A DNA stretch of 64,000 nucleotides from UBA1672 sp033851915 (GTDB lineage Bacteria > Pseudomonadota > Alphaproteobacteria > Micavibrionales > Micavibrionaceae): contig JAWSVM010000001.1 of assembly GCA_033851915.1 (NCBI GenBank), forward strand, positions 992,001 through 1,056,000. Reading direction: 5' to 3'. The position numbers were made by a program, and so were the translations under genes. The notes beneath the pieces were generated by a model. It did no database searches. It was given only the letters and a program-made list of their open reading frames with translations, and had not been told where the DNA came from. Shown one piece after another: positions 43,036 to 52,182 of this stretch (its first letter is position 1; each line of letters begins with the position of its first letter).

Positions 43036-46000
43036 TTATAGTGAGATGGCGGTGACGTTTGGGTTCTGATTATGAGACGCTAATTCTGGTAAGTTTGGCG
43101 TGACGTTATCTTGTGCATTATTTGTGTCTGTCAACGCTGCGATTTGATCGCTATAATTTTCTTTAAGTTTTTCAATAACTTCAGGATTGGTATCGGGATC
43201 GTTTAAAATATCTGTAATTGTCTGTTCTTCTAGGGTATCCAAGATTTCGCCAGCGCTTAGCTTTTCCATTGATATTGCAACCTCAATATATTCAGGGCGC
43301 TCAATAATATCCTGATCGTGACTTTCGGGTGTGCTCAAGGGTGTGTCAGAGGCGACGTTTTGTATCAATGAATTTGGAGAGACGGCATCATCCATTGTTT
43401 TATCTTTTAAGGATTTTGCAAGATCACGCTCATCTTTTCTTGCTTCACGTCTATCTGATCGATCGTCAATTGTTCTTAATTGGGCCCGATCATCTCTCTT
43501 GGTTTCCTGATATGGTTCTCCAACGTTTGTAATTACGCTTCCGTTGTAAAGAGAAAGTTCAATGCCTGAGTCGCTTAGACCAGATGTGCTGTTAAATATA
43601 TGAGCGTCATTATCAACAAGTAGAGGTCTTTCACCTGAGTTAAAGCTTTGGGTTTCATCACCGGTATTATAGCTGGATACATATCCATCGTGATCAAGAG
43701 TTACTGTAGATGTATTCTGCGATAGAACGCGGCTGTAGAGTGTTTGGTCGGCATTTGATACGGTTTCGTTTAACCCATCGATCTGATCCGTATATTGCTG
43801 CTTTAGGGTTGCTGTTTCTGCTAACTGTTCTAGTAAACGTTGTTTGCTGGCCTCATTTTCTATGGGTTGTAGAGCTCCATTGATTTCAATGCCGTTTTCT
43901 AGCATGTCCTTAATTTGAGTTTCATAGGCAACGGCTTCTGTGAGCTTTTGTTGCATGCTGTCGATTAATGTTTGGGTTGTCTCTTGTTGCGTTTGTATTT
44001 CTTCACGATCAGGCGCATCTTTATTTAAAGCCGTTTCAACATCATCCTGTAGCTCTTGCGTTTGTGATATGAGAGCTTGGTCAAGTGTAATCTTGTTACT
44101 TTCTAAGGTGTTGATGGCGACGCTGTTCTCTGCTTCTTTCAGTGTGTATTCAATCGCTTGAGACGTTTCTGTATATGCGTCAGCCAATCCTGAGATTTGT
44201 GTGTTATAGCCCGATAAACGCTCTAGATTTTGCGCCGTATACTCAGCTGTATAAACGCCATTTTCGAGACCCTCCTGCTGTGCTGTCATTGTAAGAAGCC
44301 CTGACTGAGAGGCCGTAATATCGGCAAGTTCCTGCGTGGATTTTTGTTGTAGGGCTGCTATATCTTCGCGCGCAGCGCTTAATGTCTCTTGGTCTAATTC
44401 ACCAGATTCTATAAGGCTCATTAAGGCAATGCCGCTTTCTTGCAGTGCTTGATGTGTCTGGCCGTCATTATAAGCCGTATTTATATTATTTAACTCTCCA
44501 ACCATTGTCTCTGAAAAGCTTTGTTGCACAACAGCCGCGTTGTACGAATAAATAGTGTCGGCTCTATCGCCCACCATTTCCTCGATAGAGCTGATTTGTT
44601 CTTGTGCCTTCAGTGTTGCTTCTTCTTGCGTTTGGCCGTAGCCTTCGCCGATCAGATCATTAAGTGTTTTTAATCTCTGTATGCTAGCAGCAGCTTCTTG
44701 TAGCCCAGTTCTATTTTCCTCAAGTCGGGCGAGGGCCTCTGTATCGCCGGAGGCGGTTAAGTGTTGCTCTTTCATGTTGTAGAATTCAACTTGCTCACCA
44801 ATAAAGTCATTTACACTGTCTAATGTATCAAGCTCACCTTGAGATAATAATGTTGTTTCTATGTGATCGGCAAGTGCTATGCGTGATGTTTCAAATGCCG
44901 TTTGTGCCTCTTGGATGGTATCTACGTCTGTTCCTTCAAAGGCCTCTTGTAATTTGTCGAGTGCTTGTGTGTATTCAAGCTCCAGATCTTGAAAACGATC
45001 AATGTTCTCGCCGATTCCTTTTATTCTTTCAAGATTACTTTGCTGCTCTTCTAATGTTTGCGCATCAAAATATTCTTGGAAATCATCATCAAGATATTCG
45101 CCGCCAGCATAACCGCCTGCAAATGCGCCGATGATACCACCGATTGCGGCTCCAGGCGCTGCGCCAACGCCAAAGAACCAAACACCAATACCTGCACCGA
45201 TTGCCGCCCCACCAAGTGCGCCACCACCAGAACCAACGGCTTGGCCTGCGCGCTTACCGTCATCAGTTTCGGATGCAATATTATATTCTATACCTGTTGT
45301 AATGACAGTAATGGCTGTGCCCACAGGTCCTGCAACACGGCCAATTTTTGAAAGGGTGGATACACCCGTACTAAAGCGCCCTAAATTTGCGACATCATCA
45401 ATATAGCCTACTGACTTTGCGAGTGCTAAGCCGCCACGGGTAATATCGGCGGTTAGGTCAACGCTGTCTAAAGCAAAAGCCGTTACATCAAGGCCAAGGG
45501 CTATCTTTGCTTCTGTGGCAACGGCGTCATTTTGAATATCTCTATGAAATGTAGAGTTTTCACCAAGTAATTGCTGTTTGAGGTGGAAGGCGCTGAGGCC
45601 AAGACCACCTCCGCTGGCGCCTATTCTAAGAACATTTCCTGTGCCGCCAGCATTTTGTAATGCTCGACTCCATTTGCTATCACCGCCAGCGTCCACGTCA
45701 GGGGTGGAGGGTGTGTTAGAAGGGGGCGGACTTGCAACAGTTGATGGTGTTTGAGAAGGAGGTGGTCCGGCAACATCGAGGCTTGTTGTCGGTGGTGGTG
45801 CGCCTCTTGATGTTTCATTGAAGCCACCTGAAAGGCTTTGCCCCGTAGGGCTTTTAGTATCCAAGCCTTGTGTATCGGCAACATCTAATGGCGTCGGTCT
45901 TTGTGGATTTACACCATCATCAGGTACAGCTGAACCAATAACCTCGTTGGGGGTATTTACATTATTGGTACGCTGAGAGTTTGGTGCATTGTCTGTTGCG

Positions 46001-47046
46001 GCAGGGTTGAAAGTTCTGCTTAGGCTTTCATCATATGTTGTGCTTATACCAAGTTCGCTTAGGCGTTCTCGTGAAACGCCACTACGGCTTAGCACGTCAT
46101 CTAAAACTTCCGGGCTTGCTGCAGTAACTGTATTATTCGCACGATCCCATTGAACGCGGGGGCGCTCTAGTTTTGCCAATTCTTCTGTGTTGATTTCCAG
46201 CCCATCAACAGTAATGCCAAGATCATTCCTAAGAGCTTTATAACCTGGGCCGCCGTTCACTTCAGATAAATCTAGAAAGTTAGGGTGAGCATCTGTAATA
46301 CGCCCGTATTTACTTTCGTTATTGAGGGTTACACCAGGCTCGAAAGCTGGGTTACGTTGTGTGCGTTGTGTATAGTCGCTCTCTAGTCTTGCTTTGCCGT
46401 CATCACTTAAAAGACTGTCTATGCCTTCAACTTGTGCTGCCCCACGATCATGGACATCTTGAATAAATTCTTCAAGATGCCTACTTTTTGTAACCTCTTC
46501 CGGAGTTAGAAAGCGTCCTTCTAACTCAGCGCGTTTTTCTATTGCGTCAATCTCTTCATAGGCATCATGTGTGTAATTACTGGCGGCCAGCATGTCGCGT
46601 TGATTGATTTGAATTTCTGCAATATGCCCGTTCTCTAACTGAACGCTGAGGTTGATATCTCGATAATGAGTTCCGCTTGGTTTTGCGAAGCGATCTTTGA
46701 CATTTGTTATGCCAAGTTCATCGGCATTGTTTGTTAAGAACGTGCGTATGGCTTCTATCTGTTCCGGTGTTTCAACGATAATACGCCCGCGCACCAAATC
46801 AGTTACGCCAGAAGCTTTGGTTGGATCAAGTAATCCAGTGCTTCCATCGATGAGTTTTGCAGCAGCGCGATCAAATGATTTGACAGGCCCTTGTGAAAAC
46901 TCAAGATCACCTAGAAGATCTGGAAATTGTTGGCGCATAGCCGTCGTAATGTCGTTTCCGCTTTGATTAAGCAGAGGCGGAGATACATGCGCTTGTTCAT
47001 AAAGCGCCGTAAAATCATTTATTGGTTGTTTAGGTGGATCTCCCAT
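43036..47046 (-). CDS. Giant protein with RelA/SpoT-like N-terminus and glycine-zipper segment
   Basis: A 1336-residue protein. Residues 50-175 have a RelA/SpoT-like pattern: GPVKSFDRAAAKL, TDLVRGRIIV (Asp83), DRFAKPSGTHYRDINLSV (Tyr128) and HIAEIQINQRDML (Glu144, Gln146). A Pro/Ser-rich linker follows (PPPTTSL, PPPSQTP). A segment near residues 625-680 is Gly/Ala-rich with a zipper (GGALGGAAIGAGIGVWFFG) and may span a membrane. About 450 Glu/Gln-rich coiled-coil residues come next, then an acidic tail. GGGGAG precedes the ATG. It could make or hydrolyse alarmones, or be a toxin; activity is not shown. Confidence 0.7.
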   Translation of the reverse strand: MGDPPKQPINDFTALYEQAHVSPPLLNQSGNDITTAMRQQFPDLLGDLEFSQGPVKSFDRAAAKLIDGSTGLLDPTKASGVTDLVRGRIIVETPEQIEAIRTFLTNNADELGITNVKDRFAKPSGTHYRDINLSVQLENGHIAEIQINQRDMLAASNYTHDAYEEIDAIEKRAELEGRFLTPEEVTKSRHLEEFIQDVHDRGAAQVEGIDSLLSDDGKARLESDYTQRTQRNPAFEPGVTLNNESKYGRITDAHPNFLDLSEVNGGPGYKALRNDLGITVDGLEINTEELAKLERPRVQWDRANNTVTAASPEVLDDVLSRSGVSRERLSELGISTTYDESLSRTFNPAATDNAPNSQRTNNVNTPNEVIGSAVPDDGVNPQRPTPLDVADTQGLDTKSPTGQSLSGGFNETSRGAPPPTTSLDVAGPPPSQTPSTVASPPPSNTPSTPDVDAGGDSKWSRALQNAGGTGNVLRIGASGGGLGLSAFHLKQQLLGENSTFHRDIQNDAVATEAKIALGLDVTAFALDSVDLTADITRGGLALAKSVGYIDDVANLGRFSTGVSTLSKIGRVAGPVGTAITVITTGIEYNIASETDDGKRAGQAVGSGGGALGGAAIGAGIGVWFFGVGAAPGAAIGGIIGAFAGGYAGGEYLDDDFQEYFDAQTLEEQQSNLERIKGIGENIDRFQDLELEYTQALDKLQEAFEGTDVDTIQEAQTAFETSRIALADHIETTLLSQGELDTLDSVNDFIGEQVEFYNMKEQHLTASGDTEALARLEENRTGLQEAAASIQRLKTLNDLIGEGYGQTQEEATLKAQEQISSIEEMVGDRADTIYSYNAAVVQQSFSETMVGELNNINTAYNDGQTHQALQESGIALMSLIESGELDQETLSAAREDIAALQQKSTQELADITASQSGLLTMTAQQEGLENGVYTAEYTAQNLERLSGYNTQISGLADAYTETSQAIEYTLKEAENSVAINTLESNKITLDQALISQTQELQDDVETALNKDAPDREEIQTQQETTQTLIDSMQQKLTEAVAYETQIKDMLENGIEINGALQPIENEASKQRLLEQLAETATLKQQYTDQIDGLNETVSNADQTLYSRVLSQNTSTVTLDHDGYVSSYNTGDETQSFNSGERPLLVDNDAHIFNSTSGLSDSGIELSLYNGSVITNVGEPYQETKRDDRAQLRTIDDRSDRREARKDERDLAKSLKDKTMDDAVSPNSLIQNVASDTPLSTPESHDQDIIERPEYIEVAISMEKLSAGEILDTLEEQTITDILNDPDTNPEVIEKLKENYSDQIAALTDTNNAQDNVTPNLPELASHNQNPNVTAISL

Positions 47047-47107
47047 CCATCATTTCTCCCCGATACCCACACTTATATTTTTATAATGCGCGGATAAGAT
47101 ACTTCCC

Positions 47108-47383
47108 CTACATCTCCAAACCTTCTGGCTCAGGTGGTGCTACTTTTTTTTTACTTATTAATTCATCACATAAATCATCGCACTCATCTTCAGTGATATC
47201 ATCACAATGTGGGTCTGATAAAATTTGAGCGATAACAGAGGATCTTTGAAACTCTTCAGTTTCAACATTGAATACTTCAGAACCTATTTTGTCACCGTCG
47301 TCGTTTAACACAAGGCGTGCAGGCACTCCGCGCAGGTTATAATACTCATATTCATATTTTTCATCTGTGTTATTTGCGACCAT
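47108..47383 (-). CDS. Small acidic protein upstream of the giant RelA/SpoT-like gene
   Basis: A 91-residue acidic protein (KYEYEYYNLRGVPARLVLNDDG, HCDDITEDECDDLCDEL). AAGG lies upstream and its stop is 61 bases before the giant gene start, so they may be one operon. No family was recognised. A chaperone or immunity role is possible from context only. Confidence 0.55.
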   Translation of the reverse strand: MVANNTDEKYEYEYYNLRGVPARLVLNDDGDKIGSEVFNVETEEFQRSSVIAQILSDPHCDDITEDECDDLCDELISKKKVAPPEPEGLEM

Positions 47384-47721
47384 TTTTTCAACCTTATCTT
47401 TTTTATTTTAACGCTGGTACGTTAATTTAAATATAATAAGGCACTTATGGTTTAAGAGTCAATTTTTTGCCATAGAAAATTTGTGAAGTTTAGCTCAAAT
47501 TCGAATTAAAAGACGTTGACATGATTATGTAAACAAAGTTACGCTAAGGAATGATGTGCGTTGCTGATTTACAAGGACGCCAAGTTTTCAAAAAATAAAT
47601 TTTGTAATTGCGATTAAAACTTTCTGTGCTATCTCATAGTGTTTTTTGGGCATTGACTATGTGCCATTTTTTATTTGCTACATACAATAAAACTTAATTC
47701 TTGGGTAAAGGAGTAACTGCC
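47384..47721. promoter_or_regulatory. Divergent promoter region before the first RTX gene
   Basis: AT-rich, no gene visible. It drives the RTX gene rightward and the small acidic/giant genes leftward. No operator of the kind seen at 54406 was found here. Confidence 0.5.
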
Positions 47722-50700
47722 ATGTCTAACAATACACAAATACCAACAAACCGTACTAATCCTATCGACATAAACGGTGATGATACTGACAATAGTATAA
47801 ATGGGGGTAATGCTGATGAGAATATATATGGCCATGGTGGAAATGATACGATATTTGCAAATGAAGGTTCTGATTATGTATTCGGCGGTGACGGTGATGA
47901 TAGCCTTTGGGGGCAAGATGGAGATGACTACCTTGTAGGGGGAGCAGGGATGGATCAAGTCGTTGGTGGTGATGGTAACGATTGGGTTGAAGGCGGAGAT
48001 GGTAGAGATCTTGTTTATGGTGATGACGGCGATGATCGCGTAATAGGTGGCGCTGGTGATGACTCGGTTTCCGGAGGTGCTGGTAATGATGTTCTTGATG
48101 GCGGTCTCGGCAATGACACTCTTTGGGGTGGAACGGGTAATGATACGTTAAATGGTGGTGACGGTGATGATAACTTATTTGAAGATACCGGCGATGACAT
48201 TCTGAACGGTGGGGCTGGTAACGATTATTTGTATAGCGATGAAGGCAACGACATTTTAAACGGCGATGCAGGTGATGACAGGCTGGAAGGAGGAACAGGA
48301 AACGACATTATAAATGGAGGCTCCGGCAATGATACGGTTGAATATTGGCAGTTTACATCAACAGACCACGGCGTTACTTCTGATTTGAGCCAAGGAACCA
48401 CGTCAGATGATGGCAGTGGTGGTGTTGATACCTTAAGCAATATAGAAAATATTAGAGGATCACGTTGGGGAGATAACCTAACCGGGGATGATGATGATAA
48501 TGAATTACGGGGCGATGGCGGCAATGATGTGCTCAATGGCTTGGGCGGTAATGACACGTTATATGGTGGATCTGGTGATGATATCCTCAATGGAGGTAGT
48601 GGTCATGATAAATTATTTAGCGGATCTGGTAATGACACCCTCAATGGTGGTAGTGGGAATGATGAATTACAGGGCAGCAGTGGTGATGATACTCTGAACG
48701 GAGATGATGGTGATGACACCTTATTAGGTGGTTCGGGAGCTGATGACCTTGATGGCGGCGCAGGTACTGACAGAGCTTATTATGGTTTTGCTGCTGCAGG
48801 TGTGAATGTAGATCTTAGTCAGAATATCGCGTCAGATGATGGTGATGGTGGATCTGATACCTTAACGAACATTGAAAATATTACAGGATCCGGCTTTAAC
48901 GATACGATTATCGGTGATGATCAGAATAATTTGTTAATTGGTGGCGCCGGTGATGATGAAATATCAGGAGGAAATGGCGATGACCAACTTCAAGGCGGTG
49001 ATGGTAATGACACAATCAATGGAGGTATGGGGAATGATATTATCTTTGGTCAAGCTGGTGATGACGTCCTTTATGGCAATGAAGGTGATGACCAAATTAT
49101 TGGCGATTTAGGCAATGATACTATTTTTGGTGGTGCAGGTAATGATGCTGTTTGGGCTGGCACGGGTGATGATGATGTCAACGGTGGCGCTGGTGATGAC
49201 CAGCTTCAAGGTGGTGATGGTAATGACACACTCAATGGTGATGCTGGCGATGATACCATTTTTGGGCAAAACGGTAATGATGTCCTCTACGGTAATGAGG
49301 GTAATGATGAGCTTCAAGGCGGCAGCGGTAATGATGAATTATATGGTGGATCAGATGATGATCTATTGCTCGGCGGGGCAGGAGATGATGCTCTGAATGG
49401 TGGTGATGGATCGGATACAGCCTATTATGGTATAGCCGCAGCAGGTGTAAATGTAGACCTTAGCCAGAATATCGCGTCAGATGATGGTGATGGTGGGGCG
49501 GATACTTTAACGAGCATTGAAAATGTTACAGGTTCTGCTTTCAATGATACAATTATCGGCGATAGTCAGAATAACATCATTGATGGCGGGACAGGTAATG
49601 ATGTCTTAAATGGTGGTGCTGGTGATGATACTTATCTCTTTAGTCTAGGGGATGGAGATAATATTATTACCGATACATCTGGCTATGACGTCATAAAAGG
49701 CGGAGAAGGTATTCTCCAATCCTATTTGGTTTTTACCAGAATTGGCGATGATCTTGATATTAATGATGACCCTAGCCTTAATTTAACCTTCGCGAACGGG
49801 ATTGTTGTAAAAGACTTTTATGCTGGCAACGTTATTGAAGAAATTCAGTTTAATGATGGCTCAACATTTGATTTGACGTCACTGCTTACGACTGTGTCTG
49901 TATTGCCATTATCCTTCACTGAAGCTGATTTAACATCTTACACCAATCAGGATAAGGTCAATAATACCTTTGAGGTTATCGATGATACAGAGCTTCACTT
50001 GGCTGGGAATAGCTGGAAGGTGTTAGACTTTGATTACACAGTTACAGACAACACATATGTGCAGCTTGATTATCAAACGGTGGTGCAAGGTGAAATCCAA
50101 GGTTTGTTGTTCTCTCCTGTAGGACGGAATGTGGATGGTGGCAGAACCTCTCATGATGCTTCTGAGATTATCCGTCTGGATGGTTACCAAAGCTTGAGTA
50201 GTGGTCAAGACACGCTCTATAGCGAGACGGCAGGAACATGGGAAACCATTACGATAAAACTGTCTGATTATAATGCTATTGGTACGCAAATTGATAATCT
50301 TGTCTTTGTGAATGACGATGATGATGACAAAACGGGTGAAGCATTGTTTCGTAACATTAGAGTTTATGAGGATGATACAAACGCAACACCTGTTTCTGTA
50401 TATGATGTTCATTTGAATTTCGCTGAAGCTGATTTAACGTCTTATACCAATCAGGATAAGGTCAATAATACGTTTGAGGTTATCGATGATACAGAGCTTC
50501 ACTTGGCTGGAAATAGCTGGAAGGTGTTAGACTTTGATTACACGGTCACAGACAACACATATGTGCAGCTTGATTATCAAACGGTAGTACAAGGTGAAAT
50601 TCAAGGCTTGTTCTTCTCTCCTGTAGGACGGAATGTGGCAGGTGGCAGAACTTCCCATGATGCTTCTGAAATCATCCGTTTGGATGGTTACCAAAGCTTG

Positions 50701-51321
50701 AGTAGTGGTCAAGACACGCTCTATAGCGAGACGGCAGGAACATGGGAAACCATTACGATAAAACTGTCTGACTATAATGCTATTGGTACACAAATTGATA
50801 ACCTTGTCTTTGTGAATGACGATGATGATGACAAAACGGGTGAAGCATTGTTCCGCAACATTAAAGTCTATGAGGAGGGCACATCAGGCGCAGATACATT
50901 AAATGGTTCCGTGTTCAACGAAACATTATATGGGCGTGATGGTGATGATATGCTCTACGGTAATGATGGTGATGATATTCTGTATGGCGGCGGCGATACT
51001 GATACGTTGTCCGGTGGCAGTGGTGCGGATGTATTCGTATTTGAATCCGCATCAGCATTCTCAAATGTTGATACGGTAACTGATTTTGATGTATCTGAAA
51101 GTGATGTTATTGATATTGCAGATTTATTGAGTGGTTATGATCCGTTAACAGATGCTATCTCAGACTTTGTTCAAATCACTGATAATGGCACAGACAGTGT
51201 TCTATCTGTTGATGCAAATGGCGGTGCAGATAACTTTGTTCAAGTTGCGACATTGCTGAATGTTACCGGCCTTACTGACGAGGATGCCCTTGAAACATCA
51301 GGGAATTTGATTACGGTTTAG
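47722..51321 (+). CDS. RTX calcium-binding protein, type I secreted
   Basis: A 1199-residue protein. GGxGxDxLx nonapeptide repeats cover about residues 30-670 in blocks, interrupted twice by a conserved insert (AAAGVNVDLSQNIASDDGDGG). Residues 730-885 and 900-1050 are two almost identical beta domains. More RTX repeats follow, then a C-terminal type I secretion target (GADVFVF, VTDFDVSESDVIDIADLL, end NLITV). Calcium outside the cell folds the repeats. AAAGGAG lies eight bases before the ATG; an upstream TTG frame is less likely. No transporter for it is in the window. Confidence 0.9.
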   Translation: MSNNTQIPTNRTNPIDINGDDTDNSINGGNADENIYGHGGNDTIFANEGSDYVFGGDGDDSLWGQDGDDYLVGGAGMDQVVGGDGNDWVEGGDGRDLVYGDDGDDRVIGGAGDDSVSGGAGNDVLDGGLGNDTLWGGTGNDTLNGGDGDDNLFEDTGDDILNGGAGNDYLYSDEGNDILNGDAGDDRLEGGTGNDIINGGSGNDTVEYWQFTSTDHGVTSDLSQGTTSDDGSGGVDTLSNIENIRGSRWGDNLTGDDDDNELRGDGGNDVLNGLGGNDTLYGGSGDDILNGGSGHDKLFSGSGNDTLNGGSGNDELQGSSGDDTLNGDDGDDTLLGGSGADDLDGGAGTDRAYYGFAAAGVNVDLSQNIASDDGDGGSDTLTNIENITGSGFNDTIIGDDQNNLLIGGAGDDEISGGNGDDQLQGGDGNDTINGGMGNDIIFGQAGDDVLYGNEGDDQIIGDLGNDTIFGGAGNDAVWAGTGDDDVNGGAGDDQLQGGDGNDTLNGDAGDDTIFGQNGNDVLYGNEGNDELQGGSGNDELYGGSDDDLLLGGAGDDALNGGDGSDTAYYGIAAAGVNVDLSQNIASDDGDGGADTLTSIENVTGSAFNDTIIGDSQNNIIDGGTGNDVLNGGAGDDTYLFSLGDGDNIITDTSGYDVIKGGEGILQSYLVFTRIGDDLDINDDPSLNLTFANGIVVKDFYAGNVIEEIQFNDGSTFDLTSLLTTVSVLPLSFTEADLTSYTNQDKVNNTFEVIDDTELHLAGNSWKVLDFDYTVTDNTYVQLDYQTVVQGEIQGLLFSPVGRNVDGGRTSHDASEIIRLDGYQSLSSGQDTLYSETAGTWETITIKLSDYNAIGTQIDNLVFVNDDDDDKTGEALFRNIRVYEDDTNATPVSVYDVHLNFAEADLTSYTNQDKVNNTFEVIDDTELHLAGNSWKVLDFDYTVTDNTYVQLDYQTVVQGEIQGLFFSPVGRNVAGGRTSHDASEIIRLDGYQSLSSGQDTLYSETAGTWETITIKLSDYNAIGTQIDNLVFVNDDDDDKTGEALFRNIKVYEEGTSGADTLNGSVFNETLYGRDGDDMLYGNDGDDILYGGGDTDTLSGGSGADVFVFESASAFSNVDTVTDFDVSESDVIDIADLLSGYDPLTDAISDFVQITDNGTDSVLSVDANGGADNFVQVATLLNVTGLTDEDALETSGNLITV
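49915..50874 (+). repeat. Tandem duplication of a 168-residue unit inside the RTX gene
   Basis: Two copies, 49915-50370 and 50419-50874, are nearly identical at DNA level with a period of 504 bases. Synonymous differences between them are few, so the duplication is recent or kept alike by gene conversion. Each copy has EADLTSYTNQDKVNN and LSDYNAIGTQIDNLVF. The unit resembles carbohydrate-binding or adhesin beta domains but was not assigned. Confidence 0.85.
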
Positions 51322-51344
51322 CCTGCATGGCAATTAGAAACAAT

Positions 51345-51375
51345 GAATATGGGGGTTATCGATATCCCCATATTC
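51345..51375 (+). terminator. Stem-loop after the first RTX gene
   Basis: GAATATGGGG and CCCCATATTC pair perfectly around about 11 bases. The following sequence is only weakly T-rich, so it is a hairpin-type terminator or an RNA stabiliser. Confidence 0.55.
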
Positions 51376-51492
51376 GAGAAATAATTTTTGATTTACGTCG
51401 TTATGCATTCTGGATTCTTCCTTTTTTTTCTAGCGTTTTTTATTAATATCTTATTATATAAGGTCAAAATTTGACGAATGTTTGGCGAAATT

Positions 51493-52182
51493 ATGCGCGT
51501 ACTGATAGTAGACAATAACCTTAAGACATTAGACTTCCTTAGTAATATCCTTGGAAAAGAAGGGTTTACAGTAACTTCTTCTGATACGGGCCATGGCGGT
51601 TTGGCGCAGTTTCGGGCTGAACCACCTGATTTTATATGTCTGGATATTATGATGCCGGATATATCGGGCTATGATGTTTGCAAAGAGATAAGAAAAACGA
51701 ACGAAGAAATCCCAATTATTTTTATAAGCGCGAAGAATAATATTTCAGATAAAATCGTAGGCTTGGAAGTTGGTGCAGATGATTATATTACAAAACCATT
51801 TGATATAGGCGAAGTTATCGCCCGTATTCGCGCCGTTGCACGTCGGTCTTTGATAAATAAAAAATCTATAGAAGAGATAAATGAATATTTCCAAATGGGA
51901 GATTTATTTATATATCCCAAAAAATTGAAAGCGCAACGCGAAGGCATGGATATAGATCTTAGTCTTCGTGAAATTAATATTCTTACAATATTACACCAGA
52001 ATAAAAATAACGTTGTTAATAAAGATGCGTTACTCGATTTTTGCTGGGGGATGCATATTATGCCGGAGAGCCGCACGGTTGCATGGCATATTTCGCAATT
52101 ACGTAAACGCGTGGAAATAGACACTAAAAATCCGTCTTTGATTAAGACTGTGCATGGTGTGGGTTATAAGTATGAAGAGTGA
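51493..52182 (+). CDS. OmpR-family response regulator
   Basis: A 229-residue protein. The receiver starts MRVLIVDNNLKTLDFL with phosphoacceptor Asp in ICLDIMMPDISG and YITKPFD with the conserved Lys. A winged-helix output domain has LREINILTIL and GVGYKYEE at the end. ATG 51478 is an in-frame alternative. It overlaps the kinase gene by 11 bases, an obvious two-component pair placed between two RTX genes. Confidence 0.88.
   Translation: MRVLIVDNNLKTLDFLSNILGKEGFTVTSSDTGHGGLAQFRAEPPDFICLDIMMPDISGYDVCKEIRKTNEEIPIIFISAKNNISDKIVGLEVGADDYITKPFDIGEVIARIRAVARRSLINKKSIEEINEYFQMGDLFIYPKKLKAQREGMDIDLSLREINILTILHQNKNNVVNKDALLDFCWGMHIMPESRTVAWHISQLRKRVEIDTKNPSLIKTVHGVGYKYEE

Noticed and set aside
48015..50793. 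Antisense frames within the RTX gene
   Set aside because: Arise from GGTGATGAT-rich repeats; low-complexity Ser/Pro or Ile/Thr products.
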